In this document: one piece after another, positions 26,171 through 34,843 of the stretch | Position numbering within the stretch: position 1 is the stretch's first letter | Layout: every line of letters begins with the position of its first letter | NCBI GenBank assembly: GCA_903909415.1 | Contig: CAIVVS010000307.1 | Coordinates: forward strand, 10,282-74,281 | DNA: 64,000 bases | Reading direction: 5' to 3' | Source: an uncultured Pseudomonadota bacterium | Lineage (GTDB): Bacteria > Pseudomonadota > Gammaproteobacteria > Burkholderiales > SG8-39 | Notes under the pieces: model-generated | What the model saw: the letters and a program-made list of their open reading frames with translations, nothing else | The model's database searches: none | Told to the model about the DNA's origin: nothing | Program-made: the position numbers and the translations under genes

Positions 26171-26194
26171 CTCGATTCCCGATCAGGATACGAA
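26151..26194. repeat. Direct repeat pair upstream of the XRE gene
   Basis: GATCAGGGTACGGA (26151-26164) recurs 30 bases away as GATCAGGATACGAA (26181-26194), 12 of 14 identical. The first copy overlaps the palindrome. The 30-base spacing, about three helical turns, suits cooperative binding of a regulator on one face of the DNA. Confidence 0.45.
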
Positions 26195-26214
26195 GGAAAT
26201 CGTCCGAAAACAGG

Positions 26215-26241
26215 TTAAGTGACTGTTTTCATTGATAATTA
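26215..26241. repeat. AT-rich dispersed element, copy B
   Basis: This stretch starts TTAAGTGACTGTTTTCATTG. It shares TAAGTGACTGTTTT exactly with the copy at 52806 and is less similar after that. It sits between the XRE gene promoter and the terminator of the ThDP enzyme gene. Confidence 0.55.
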
Positions 26242-26254
26242 GAACGGTTCAGTC

Positions 26255-26295
26255 AAAAAGCAACGGCCCGGACACCCTGTCGGGCGTCCGGGCCG
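26255..26295 (-). terminator. Rho-independent terminator of the ThDP enzyme gene
   Basis: A 10-base perfect GC stem (26264-26273 with 26286-26295) around a 12-base loop is followed on the minus strand by TTGCTTTTT. It lies 37 bases past the stop codon of the gene ending at 26332. Confidence 0.85.
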
Positions 26296-26331
26296 CGGGA
26301 CTGCCGCTGCGGCTTGTTCAGCGCCGCACGT

Positions 26332-28122
26332 TCAGCGCTTGTGCGCCGCCGCGGGTGCGCCGCTCATGTTGGAGTCGTAGCCCGGCTTCACGCGCATGTC
26401 GATCACGCAGATGCCGCCGGCCTTGACGATGTCCAGGCCCTTCTTGATGGATTCCTTGATCTTCGCCGGATCGGTGACCGGGCCGATGCCTTCCACGCCC
26501 TGGGCGCGCGCCATGGCCGCCAGGTCGATGTCCGGATCGTCGATGCGCTGGCCGATCCAGCGGTTCTCGGTAGGGCGGCCGCGCTCGATGGCGACGCGCT
26601 CCTGGTGCAACTCGTCGTTGAAGAAGGAGCGGTTGTTGCCGACGATCACCAGCATCGGGATCTTGTAGTGCGCCGCGGTCCAGATGGCGGTGTTGCCCAT
26701 CAGGAAGTCGCCGTCGCCGATGAAGGCGATCGGCAGGCGGCCGCTGTCCTTGAGCGCCAGCGCGGAACCGACCGCATTGCCCAGGCCCGAGCCCACGCCG
26801 CCGCCGCCGTCGGTGCCGACGTAATCCAGCGGATGGCGGAAGTGGCCGTAGGCGCCGTTCCAGCCCAGCGGGAAGCGGGTGTAGCAGACCTCGATGTCCT
26901 TGGTCAGTTCCTGCAGCGCATGCGCCACGCCGAGGATGGACACCACGTCGGTGGGCGCGGGCGGCAGCGCCTGCATCGGGTTGAGCGTGGCCTTGCCGGG
27001 ACGCGCGGTGCAGGCGGCCAGCAGGTCGGGCACGGCGGCGTCGGGCTCGCACATCAGGTACAGGTCCATCGCCGGCAGGCCCTGGTAGTCGGCGCTCCAG
27101 CCGCGGTGGTTGTGCTGGTCCAGCGACACCTGGATGATCTTGGCGCTGGGCGCCTTGCCGCTGAAAGCCTGCTTGAGCGTGCCGCCCAGGTCCAGCCAGT
27201 CGAGCGACAGGATCACGTCGGCCTCTGCCAGCAGCTTGAGCGAATCCGGGCCGAGGAACATGGCCGGCGGCGCGGCGTGCAGGCGGTGGTCGGTCGGGAA
27301 GGCAGCGGCGGACTTGAAGTTGGTGAACACCGCGCAGTTGAGCTTCTCGGCCAGCTCGACGCGCGCTTTCCAGGCGGCGACGCTGCGGCCGACGCGGCCG
27401 GCGAGGATCACCGGGTTCTTGGCGCCGGACAGCAGCTTGGCGGCTTCCTTGATGAGCTCGGCCGAGGCGTGCACCGGGGCCGGCGCGCGGTAGCGCGCGG
27501 CATCGGGCAGGGCGGGCATGGGGCCGACCTTGGCTTCCTGGATGCCGGCGTCCAGCGCGATGTAGACCGGGCCGCGCGGCGCGGTCTCGGCGATCTGCGC
27601 GCCGCGCAGCACCGCCTCGATCGCCGCCTTGGGCGAGCCGGGCTGGTTGTCCCACTTGGTGTAGTCGCGGATGATCGCGCCCATGTCCGAAGTGGTGTGG
27701 ATCCAGTCGATCCACGGACGGCGCTTGTCGGCGTCCCAGGGGCCGGTGGCGCCGAAGATCAGCACCGGCGCGCGGTCGCACCAGGCGTTGAATATCGCCA
27801 TGGTGGCGTGCATCAGCCCGACGTTGGAGTGCAGCGCCGCGGCCATCATCTTCTCGCTCACCTTGTAGTAGCCGTGCGCGATGGCGACCGCCGTCTCGTC
27901 ATGCACCGTCAGCATCATCTGCGGCGTGGTGTTGCCCAGGTAGTTCACGATGCTGTCGTGGAAGCCCCGGTAGCTCGCGCCCGGGTTCAGCGCGATGTAG
28001 GGGATGTCCAGCGAGCGCAGCGTCGCGGCCATCACGTCCGAGCCCCAGACCTCGGTCTGTTGCGGCGAGGGCGTGGGCGTGTCGTGCACGATCCCGGTCA
28101 GGGGCTTGTCCTTGGCATTCAT
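26332..28122 (-). CDS. Thiamine diphosphate-dependent enzyme (acetolactate synthase/benzoylformate decarboxylase family)
   Basis: A 596-residue three-domain enzyme. Glu76 (VHDETAVA) aligns with the cofactor-activating glutamate of the N-terminal domain. The C-terminal ThDP/Mg motif is GDGDFLMGN and ends in VGNN. The family decarboxylates 2-oxo acids or joins two carbonyl compounds in the cytoplasm. I could not assign a subfamily. An intact terminator follows, and a substrate-binding protein gene lies 77 bases upstream. A 2-oxo acid from ring cleavage is a reasonable substrate. Confidence 0.85.
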   Translation of the reverse strand: MNAKDKPLTGIVHDTPTPSPQQTEVWGSDVMAATLRSLDIPYIALNPGASYRGFHDSIVNYLGNTTPQMMLTVHDETAVAIAHGYYKVSEKMMAAALHSNVGLMHATMAIFNAWCDRAPVLIFGATGPWDADKRRPWIDWIHTTSDMGAIIRDYTKWDNQPGSPKAAIEAVLRGAQIAETAPRGPVYIALDAGIQEAKVGPMPALPDAARYRAPAPVHASAELIKEAAKLLSGAKNPVILAGRVGRSVAAWKARVELAEKLNCAVFTNFKSAAAFPTDHRLHAAPPAMFLGPDSLKLLAEADVILSLDWLDLGGTLKQAFSGKAPSAKIIQVSLDQHNHRGWSADYQGLPAMDLYLMCEPDAAVPDLLAACTARPGKATLNPMQALPPAPTDVVSILGVAHALQELTKDIEVCYTRFPLGWNGAYGHFRHPLDYVGTDGGGGVGSGLGNAVGSALALKDSGRLPIAFIGDGDFLMGNTAIWTAAHYKIPMLVIVGNNRSFFNDELHQERVAIERGRPTENRWIGQRIDDPDIDLAAMARAQGVEGIGPVTDPAKIKESIKKGLDIVKAGGICVIDMRVKPGYDSNMSGAPAAAHKR

Positions 28123-28199
28123 GGCGGATTCCTTTGGAGCGTGGAAATGTTCAGTGGGAAAACGGGAGTTTATGTCATGCGGCCGGGCCGGCGCATCGA

Positions 28200-29090
28200 T
28201 CAGGACGTGGCGCGGTCCAGCCAGCGGTAGTCGATGAACGGCGCCGGGTCGGTGTCCATGCCTGCGGGCAGCAGCCCCGCCGCCGACAGCGTGGCGATCA
28301 TGTTGGACAGCGCGGTGTGGTTCAGCCGCAGGTCGCGAGCGATCAGGCCGCTGCCGGTGAGGTAGGCCCAGCCGCGCGCCGCGTAGTCGCGCGAGATCTG
28401 CATCTCGCGTTCGGCCACGGTGATCGCGCCGTCGCGGTTCTCGTACATCCAGCGCGTGCCGGCCAGCAGGGCCCGCAGGAAGCGCACCATCATGTCCTCG
28501 TGGGCCAGCGCCCAGTCGCGGTTCACGTTCACCGAGGTGAACTGCCAGTCCGGCACGGTGTCGTTGATGTCACCCAGATTGTTGTAGCCCAGTTCCTCGG
28601 CGGCGAAGTTCAGCGGGATGGACTGCAGGCCGGCGTCGATCTCGCGCGCCTGCAGCGCCTTGTGCCGCGCCGGTACGCCGCCGGTCTCGCGCACCTGGTA
28701 GTCGCCGGGAAACTGCAGGCCGTGCTTCGCCATCAATTGCTTGAGCACGTGGAAGGTGCCCTCGCCCTGGTTCAGGATGCCGATGGTCTTGCCGCGCAGT
28801 GACGCGAAGGTCTTGAGTTCGGGCTGCGTGATCATGAAATGGATCAGCCCGCAGTTGCCGCCCGCCATGCGCAGCGGCCCGCCGCTCGCGGCGTTGTGCA
28901 GCACGCTCTCCGGGTTGCAGATCGACACGTGGTAGCGCCCGTCCAGCAGCGGCTCGGCCTGGGGCGCGTTGCCGAACAGGTCGATCGCCACGTCCAGGCC
29001 CTCGCGCACGAACAGGCCCTGCTCGACGGCGCACCACACCGGCACGAAGAAGAAGGTGCGCGAGACGATGCCTAGAGACAGTTTGTCCAT
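28200..29090 (-). CDS. NMT1/THI5-like substrate-binding protein without signal peptide
   Basis: A 296-residue protein with the two-lobed fold of ABC-type binding proteins (NMT1/SsuA-like). ICNPESVLHNAASGGPLR and LRGKTIGILNQGEGTFHVLK are recognisable. The N-terminus MDKLSLGIVSRTFFF starts directly in the domain with no signal peptide, so it is probably cytoplasmic. It may be a ligand-binding or enzymatic relative, as with some phthalate-pathway decarboxylases. The promoter at 29149-29198 controls it, possibly with the ThDP enzyme gene. Confidence 0.7.
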   Translation of the reverse strand: MDKLSLGIVSRTFFFVPVWCAVEQGLFVREGLDVAIDLFGNAPQAEPLLDGRYHVSICNPESVLHNAASGGPLRMAGGNCGLIHFMITQPELKTFASLRGKTIGILNQGEGTFHVLKQLMAKHGLQFPGDYQVRETGGVPARHKALQAREIDAGLQSIPLNFAAEELGYNNLGDINDTVPDWQFTSVNVNRDWALAHEDMMVRFLRALLAGTRWMYENRDGAITVAEREMQISRDYAARGWAYLTGSGLIARDLRLNHTALSNMIATLSAAGLLPAGMDTDPAPFIDYRWLDRATS

Positions 29091-29148
29091 GGGTCCGGTG
29101 GGTGGGTCGGTGCTGATTCAGCGGCCGCGCGGGTCGCGGGAGTCCGGC

Positions 29149-29198
29149 AGTGTAGGCACGCCGGCGCGGGGCTTCAAGCTTGATCGCCCAATCAAGCT
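29149..29198 (-). promoter_or_regulatory. Promoter with upstream inverted repeat for the binding-protein gene
   Basis: On the minus strand -35 TTGAAG (29177-29172) and -10 TACACT (29154-29149) are exactly 17 bases apart. Immediately upstream is AGCTTGAT-N6-ATCAAGCT (29177-29198), with perfect 8-base arms. Its core TTGAT-N6-ATCAA equals the site at 314-329. Confidence 0.6.
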
Positions 29199-29214
29199 GG
29201 GCAGCCGGGCGGCA

Positions 29215-30138
29215 TCAAACCGGCCGGGTGCCCGTCAGCTTGCAGTCGATCACCGCATCGCGCAGCAGGTCGATCGCCGGCGTTCGGGTGAAGGAGCGGC
29301 GCCAGACCAGGGCCACGCGCCGTGTCGGCTGCGGCTTCTCGAAGGGCCGGTAGGCGAGCAGGGACTTCCTGTTCACTTCCTTCGGCACGGAGCTGGCCGG
29401 CATCACCGTCAGGCCCAGGCCCGAGGCCACCATCTGGCGGATGGTCTCCAGCGAGCTGCCCTCGAAGGTGCGCTGGATGCCCTCGGACCCCGAGCCGAAG
29501 CGCGACAGGTCCGGGCAGAACTGCAGCACCTGGTCGCGGAAGCAATGGCCCGCGCCCAGCAGCAGCATCTGCTCCTTCTGCAGGTCGTCCACCGGGATGC
29601 TGCGGCGCTTCTCCCAGGCGTGGCCGGCGGGCAGCGCGACCACGAAGCCCTCGTCGTACAGCGGGGCCACCTCGACCGCCTGCGCCTCGAAGGGCAGGGC
29701 CAGGATGGCGCAGTCGATGTCGCCCTGGCGCAGCATCTCGGCCAGGCGCACGGTGTAGTTCTCCTCGATCACCAGCGGCATGCGCGGCGCGCGCTTGTGG
29801 AGGATGGGAACGAGTGTGGGCAGCAGGTAGGGCCCGATGGTGTAGATCACGCCCACGCGCAGCGGGCCGGCCAGTGGGTCCTTGCCTTGGCGCGCCAGGT
29901 CGCGCACCAGGTCGGCCTGTTCGAGCACGCGTTGCGCCTGCGCGACGATGCGCTCGCCTATGGGTGTGAGGCTGATCTCGCTGCCGCCGCGCTCGAAGAT
30001 CAGCAGGCCGAGTTCTTCTTCCAGCTTTTTCACGCCCACCGACAGCGTCGGCTGGGACACGAAGCAGGCGGCCGCGGCGCGCGCGAAATGCCGCTCGCGG
30101 GCGACGGCGACGATGTACTTGAGTTCGGTCAGGGTCAT
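29215..30138 (-). CDS. oxyR: Hydrogen-peroxide-sensing LysR-type regulator OxyR
   Basis: A 307-residue LysR-family protein. An N-terminal winged HTH (1-62) is followed by a periplasmic-binding-like sensor domain. GAGHCFRDQVLQFCP places Cys199 and Cys208 at the same positions as the redox pair of E. coli OxyR, which forms a disulfide with peroxide. GSSLETIRQMVASGLG is also typical. It activates catalase and peroxidase genes, none of which is adjacent. A link to oxygenase by-products is plausible but not shown. Confidence 0.92.
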   Translation of the reverse strand: MTLTELKYIVAVARERHFARAAAACFVSQPTLSVGVKKLEEELGLLIFERGGSEISLTPIGERIVAQAQRVLEQADLVRDLARQGKDPLAGPLRVGVIYTIGPYLLPTLVPILHKRAPRMPLVIEENYTVRLAEMLRQGDIDCAILALPFEAQAVEVAPLYDEGFVVALPAGHAWEKRRSIPVDDLQKEQMLLLGAGHCFRDQVLQFCPDLSRFGSGSEGIQRTFEGSSLETIRQMVASGLGLTVMPASSVPKEVNRKSLLAYRPFEKPQPTRRVALVWRRSFTRTPAIDLLRDAVIDCKLTGTRPV

Positions 30139-30237
30139 GGCGGCGGGTCGATGAGGCTAGGGTGAGTTGATCGAACCTTAGCATCGCTGCCCGGCGGCCG
30201 ATAGGCAATCTCTCTCGGGCGCCCGGCCTCTCCCGGC

Positions 30238-31905
30238 TCAGGGGAAACCCAGCACCCGGTCCACCAATCCGGCGGCGTCCACCGGCAGCGCATCGCCACG
30301 CCACGCGATGTGGTGGTCCGGCCGCACCAGCACCAGGTCGCGGCCATAGAGTTCGCGCGGCTCCGCGCCCGGCAGGTCCAGCACGGCGAGCGGCATGCCG
30401 CGCGCGGTCGCCGCGGCTTCCAGCGCGGCCGTCGGGGCGCTGCTGCCGCCCAGGCGCAGCAGCGTGAAGTCGCGTCCGAAGCGGTCGTGGATGGAGACGT
30501 CGTCGCCCACCCAGCAATGCGGCGCGCGCGAGCCCGGCACGCCGTTGGGCACGTAGCGGCTCCATTCGTCCGGCGGCGGCGGCGTGCCGTCGCCCATCAC
30601 CACCGGTGATCCGGCATAGCTCACGCCCAGGTGGATGCCGGGGATGTCGAACTCGGTGTGGCAGTGGGCGCGCAGCTTCTCGCCCAGTTGCGCGCGTGCG
30701 GCCGCGCCCGAGGGCGTGTCGGCTTCCAGGTCCTCGGTCACCGGCATCAGGCCGATCGAGTCCGCCATGGCGCGCGCGAACGCGGTGTTGCGGTGGCCGA
30801 TGGGCTTCCTCTCGGCCTCGAAGCTGGCGAGCAGGGTCCGCCCGCCCCAGCCCTGGCAGGCTGCGGCGAGCTTCCAGCCGAGGTTGGCCGCGTCATCCAC
30901 CGCGGTGTTGTAGCCCTGGCCGCCGGTGGGCGTGAACAGGTGGGCCGCGTCGCCGAGGATGAACACGCGCTGCGCGTCGTCCCCATAGCGCTCCGCCACC
31001 AGCGCGAAGCCGGCGGTCCATTCGGCGGTGCCGAACAGCTCGATGCCGAACTCCCGGCCGGTGGCGCGCATCAGCGCCTCGCGCCCGATGCGGTCGGCCT
31101 CGGCCGTGCCGCCGGTCTGGCCGTGCGGCAGCTGGGTATGGAACACGAACAGGCCTTCTCCGTCGATGGAGCAGATCAGGCCGCGGTCGCTGCGGTTCAC
31201 CGCCCAGTACTGCCAGGCGCGCGGCGCGGGGCAGGCCTGCGCCCACTCTTTCGAGCGGTAATACACCGCGAGCATCTTGCCGCCCATGAACTCGCGCTGC
31301 GCGCCGGACTCGCCGCCGTAGCGGATGCCCAGCTGCGTCCTCACCAGCGAGCGCGGCCCGTCGGCGCCGACCAGGTAGGACGCCTCCAGCGTCTCGCGCC
31401 GGCCGCTGGCCACATGCTCGGCCTCGGCGGTGACGCCGCTCGCATGCACCGTGTAGGACAGCAGCTTCCAGCCGAAGCGCGAATCCACCGAGGGCCACTT
31501 TTCCGCATGGCGGCGCAGCACGCCCTCGATGTACATCTGCTGGGTACGGTGCAGCGGCTCGGGCGTGGGCCAGCGCGCGTTCGGCTGCTGGCGGGTGCGC
31601 TCGACCTCGCGCCGCGACGGCCAGGCCACGCGCGCCATCTCGTGCGCGCCGTAGCGGGTGAAGTAGGCGATGTCCTGCGGGTGGTCCTCGGTCATGCCCA
31701 GCGCGCGGACCTCCGGCGCGAACCCGAGGCGCCGGTAGTGCTCCATGGTGCGCGAGGTGGTGGCGTTGGCCTTGGGGAAGTCGGGCGAGTCCGGATCGTC
31801 CTCCAGCAGGATGCAGGGCACGCCGCGCCGTCCGAGTTCCATCGCCACGATCAGGCCGGCGACGCCGCCGCCCGCGATCAACACGCCAGTCCTGTTGCCG
31901 TCCAT
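30238..31905 (-). CDS. FAD-dependent aromatic monooxygenase (PheA/TfdB family)
   Basis: A 555-residue flavoprotein hydroxylase. The dinucleotide-binding GGGVAGL is at 12-18. The second FAD segment GDAAHLFTPTGGQGYN is in the middle. A C-terminal thioredoxin-like domain is consistent with the length. This family hydroxylates phenolic rings using NAD(P)H and O2. It is divergent from the PqqU-like receptor, with only 57 bases between the two starts. The exact substrate is not deducible. Confidence 0.87.
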   Translation of the reverse strand: MDGNRTGVLIAGGGVAGLIVAMELGRRGVPCILLEDDPDSPDFPKANATTSRTMEHYRRLGFAPEVRALGMTEDHPQDIAYFTRYGAHEMARVAWPSRREVERTRQQPNARWPTPEPLHRTQQMYIEGVLRRHAEKWPSVDSRFGWKLLSYTVHASGVTAEAEHVASGRRETLEASYLVGADGPRSLVRTQLGIRYGGESGAQREFMGGKMLAVYYRSKEWAQACPAPRAWQYWAVNRSDRGLICSIDGEGLFVFHTQLPHGQTGGTAEADRIGREALMRATGREFGIELFGTAEWTAGFALVAERYGDDAQRVFILGDAAHLFTPTGGQGYNTAVDDAANLGWKLAAACQGWGGRTLLASFEAERKPIGHRNTAFARAMADSIGLMPVTEDLEADTPSGAAARAQLGEKLRAHCHTEFDIPGIHLGVSYAGSPVVMGDGTPPPPDEWSRYVPNGVPGSRAPHCWVGDDVSIHDRFGRDFTLLRLGGSSAPTAALEAAATARGMPLAVLDLPGAEPRELYGRDLVLVRPDHHIAWRGDALPVDAAGLVDRVLGFP

Positions 31906-31962
31906 GTTGCAATGACCATGTGATGCGAAGGGAAGGTAATTGTAGGCGGGTGCGCCAGTAGA

Positions 31963-34152
31963 ATGCGTGCCGGGAGGAGTTCATCGGTGTCACGTCGCAC
32001 GCATGCATCTGCAGTACCCCTGTCGCTCGCGCTGGTCGCGGGCCTGGCCGCGGGGGTGGGCGACGCCCGCGCGCAGACAGCGTCGCCACCGGCAGCGCAA
32101 CCCGCGCCCCAGGCCGCCGCGCCCAAACCCGGCGACGACACCGTGGTGGTGACCGCGACGCGGCGGGACCAGCCCAGCCTGCTGCTGCCCGCCGGGGTGG
32201 ACCGGCTGTTCGGCGAGGAGATCCGCTTCGGCCGCCCGCAGGTGAACCTGTCGGAGTCCATCGGCCGCGTGCCCGGCATCGTGGTGCAGAACCGCCAGAA
32301 CTACGCGCAGGACCTGCAGGTGCATTCGCGCGGCTTCGGTTCGCGCTCGACCTTCGGCATACGCGGCCTGCGCCTGTACCAGGACGGCATCCCGGCCAGC
32401 ATGCCGGACGGCCAGGGCCAGGCCTCCAGCTTCGACCTGGGTTCGGCGCAGCGCATCGAGGTGCTGCGCGGCGCGCCCGCGGCGCTTTACGGCAACAGCG
32501 CCGGCGGCGTGATCAACGTGATCACGGAGGACGGCGCGGCCGTGCCCGAGGCGCGCGCGGACTTCTGGGCCGGCAGCTTCGGCACGCGCCGCACGCTGCT
32601 GAAGGTGGGCGGCGAGTCCGGCCCGCTTAACGTCACCGCCAGCGGTGGGGACTTCATCACCAAGGGCTGGCGCGAGCACAGCTCGGCGCGGCGCCAGCAG
32701 TTCAACGCGAAGCTGCGCTACGCGCTCGCCGAGGGCACCTCGGCGACGCTGCTGCTGAATTCGGTGAACCAGCCCGAGACCCAGGACGCGCTCGGCCTGT
32801 CGCGGGCCCAGCTGGACGCCAACCCGCGCGGCGTGGACCCGAGCGCCAATACCTTCAACACCCGCAAGAGCCTGGGCCAGGACCAGGCCGGCCTGTCGCT
32901 CACCCATGCCCTGTCCGGCGGCGGCACCGTGGTGGCCTCGGCCCATGGCGGGGTGCGCAACGTGCGCCAGTACCTCGGCATCCCGGTGGCCACGCAGCTC
33001 GGCGCCACGCATTCCGGCGGCGTGGTGGACCTGGGCCGCGAATTCGGCGGCGCGGGCCTGCGCCTGTCGCAGCCGATGTCCGTGTTCGGCAGGGACTCCA
33101 CGCTCACCGCGGGCCTGGAGTACGAGACGCAGAAGGAACGCCGCACCGGCTATGTCAACAACAACGGCGTGCAGGGCGCGTTGAAGCGCAACGAGGACGA
33201 CGCGGTCGGATCGCTCGGCGGCTACGGGCAGGTGGAAGTGCAGCTCGCGCCGAAGTGGATCGCCACCGCCGGCGGGCGCATGAGCCGGGTGCAGTTCAAG
33301 TCCAGCGACTACTACGTGGCCGCGGGCAATGGCGACGACAGCGGCCGGCGCGTGTTCTCCGCGTTCACGCCCACCGCCGGCCTGCTGTACCGAGCCACGC
33401 CGGACGTGAGCGTGTACGCGAACACCGGGCGCTCGTTCGAGACCCCGACCTTCACCGAACTCGCCTACCGGCTGGGCGGCACCGGCCTGAACTTCGCGCT
33501 CATGCCGGCGCGCAGCAACCAGACCGAGGCCGGCGTGAAGGCGCGCCTTGCCGAGGGCGTGCGGGTGAACGCGGCGCTGTTCGACATCGCCAGCCGCGAC
33601 GAGATCGTCACCGAGAGCAGCGCAGGCGGGCGCGCCACCTTCAAGAACGCGGGACGCACCTCGCGGCGTGGCGCGGAGTTCTCGCTGAACGCCGCGCTGG
33701 CGAAGGACCTGGACGCCTACCTCGCCTGGACCTGGGTGGATGCGCGTTTCCGCGAGGCCTTTTCCACGGTGCGCGGCACGCCGGCGGTGCCGGTGACGGT
33801 GGGTGCGGGCAACCGCATCCCGGGCATCGCGCGCGCCAACCTGTATGCCGAGCTGCGCTGGCGGCATGCGCCCAGCGGCTTCTCCGCCACGCTGGAAATG
33901 CAGCGCAAGGAAAAGGTCATGGTCAGCGACGACAACAGTGACTTCGCCGCCGGCTACACCGTGGCCAACCTGAGCCTCGGCCTGACCCAGCGCGGGCGCG
34001 GCTGGAGCGTGAGCGAGTTCCTGCGCGCCGACAACCTCGCCGGCACGCGCTATGTCGGCTCGGTGATCGTCAACGACGCCAACCTGCGTTTCTTCGAGCC
34101 GGCCCCCGGGCGCAGCCTGATGGCGGGCGTGCAGGCGACGCTCAGTTTCTGA
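31963..34152 (+). CDS. pqqU: TonB-dependent outer-membrane receptor, PqqU/YncD-like
   Basis: A 729-residue receptor with a signal peptide (ending near ARAQT), a TonB-box-like TVVVTA near 60, plug and 22-strand barrel. Long stretches match my memory of E. coli YncD, recently shown to import pyrroloquinoline quinone. Examples are NLSESIGRVPGI, VQNRQNYAQDLQ, RGFGSRSTFGIRG, DGIPASMPDGQGQ, RSFETPT and YVGSVIVND near the end. It heads a plus-strand set with cytochrome b561, a YncE-like protein and a PQQ alcohol dehydrogenase, which strengthens the PQQ-uptake call. The symbol is by homology. Confidence 0.85.
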   Translation: MRAGRSSSVSRRTHASAVPLSLALVAGLAAGVGDARAQTASPPAAQPAPQAAAPKPGDDTVVVTATRRDQPSLLLPAGVDRLFGEEIRFGRPQVNLSESIGRVPGIVVQNRQNYAQDLQVHSRGFGSRSTFGIRGLRLYQDGIPASMPDGQGQASSFDLGSAQRIEVLRGAPAALYGNSAGGVINVITEDGAAVPEARADFWAGSFGTRRTLLKVGGESGPLNVTASGGDFITKGWREHSSARRQQFNAKLRYALAEGTSATLLLNSVNQPETQDALGLSRAQLDANPRGVDPSANTFNTRKSLGQDQAGLSLTHALSGGGTVVASAHGGVRNVRQYLGIPVATQLGATHSGGVVDLGREFGGAGLRLSQPMSVFGRDSTLTAGLEYETQKERRTGYVNNNGVQGALKRNEDDAVGSLGGYGQVEVQLAPKWIATAGGRMSRVQFKSSDYYVAAGNGDDSGRRVFSAFTPTAGLLYRATPDVSVYANTGRSFETPTFTELAYRLGGTGLNFALMPARSNQTEAGVKARLAEGVRVNAALFDIASRDEIVTESSAGGRATFKNAGRTSRRGAEFSLNAALAKDLDAYLAWTWVDARFREAFSTVRGTPAVPVTVGAGNRIPGIARANLYAELRWRHAPSGFSATLEMQRKEKVMVSDDNSDFAAGYTVANLSLGLTQRGRGWSVSEFLRADNLAGTRYVGSVIVNDANLRFFEPAPGRSLMAGVQATLSF

Positions 34153-34267
34153 TCGGGCTTCGCGGGCCATGATCCGGCACCCGGACAGGCGGACCGCCTG
34201 ATCTGAGACAATGCGCGCCGCACTGCGCGCCGGACCGGGCGCGACCACGGGGGCAAGGGGAGGCACG

Positions 34268-34843
34268 GTGGGTGAGCAGAATCAATCTGGCGTGGGCCGC
34301 TACGGCGGCGTCGCGGTGGCGCTGCACTGGATCGTCGCGCTGGGCGTGTTCGCGCAGTTCGCGCTCGGCTGGTGGATGATCGGCCTGCCGAACACGCCGC
34401 CGGGCTACCAGGCCTACTGGTACAACGTGCACAAGTCCATCGGCATCACGCTGGGCCTGTTCGTGGTGCTGCGCGTGGCGTGGCGCCTCACCCATCCCGC
34501 GCCCGAGCTGCCCGGCAGCGTGGCCCTGTGGCAGCGGCGCGCGGCGCGCACCAGCCACTTCCTGCTCTATGCCTGCATGCTGGTGATGCCGATATCCGGC
34601 TTCCTCGGTTCGTCCTTCACCAAGTACCCGATCAAGTTCTGGGGCATGACACTGCCGAGGCTGCTCGATCCCTCGCCCGCGCTCAAGGACCTGTGCAGCA
34701 ACGTGCACTACGTGACCGTGTGCCTGTTCATGCTGCTGGTGGCCATCCACATGGCCGCGGCCCTCAAGCACCTGTTCGCGGGCGACGGTGTGTTCCGCCG
34801 CATGCTGCCTGCCCGCGCCGTCCCGGGAGTGGATAAAATATGA
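34268..34843 (+). CDS. Cytochrome b561-family membrane protein
   Basis: A 191-residue protein with four transmembrane helices. His20 (ALHW), His55 (NVHKS), His147 (NVHY) and His161 (AIHM) are placed as ligands for two b haems. The GTG at 34268 follows AGGGGAGG and is preferred to an upstream ATG at 34211. It should pass electrons between quinol and a periplasmic partner. Its stop overlaps the next start (ATGA). Position between the PqqU-like receptor and the propeller gene suggests a part in quinoprotein electron transfer. Confidence 0.85.
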   Translation: MGEQNQSGVGRYGGVAVALHWIVALGVFAQFALGWWMIGLPNTPPGYQAYWYNVHKSIGITLGLFVVLRVAWRLTHPAPELPGSVALWQRRAARTSHFLLYACMLVMPISGFLGSSFTKYPIKFWGMTLPRLLDPSPALKDLCSNVHYVTVCLFMLLVAIHMAAALKHLFAGDGVFRRMLPARAVPGVDKI

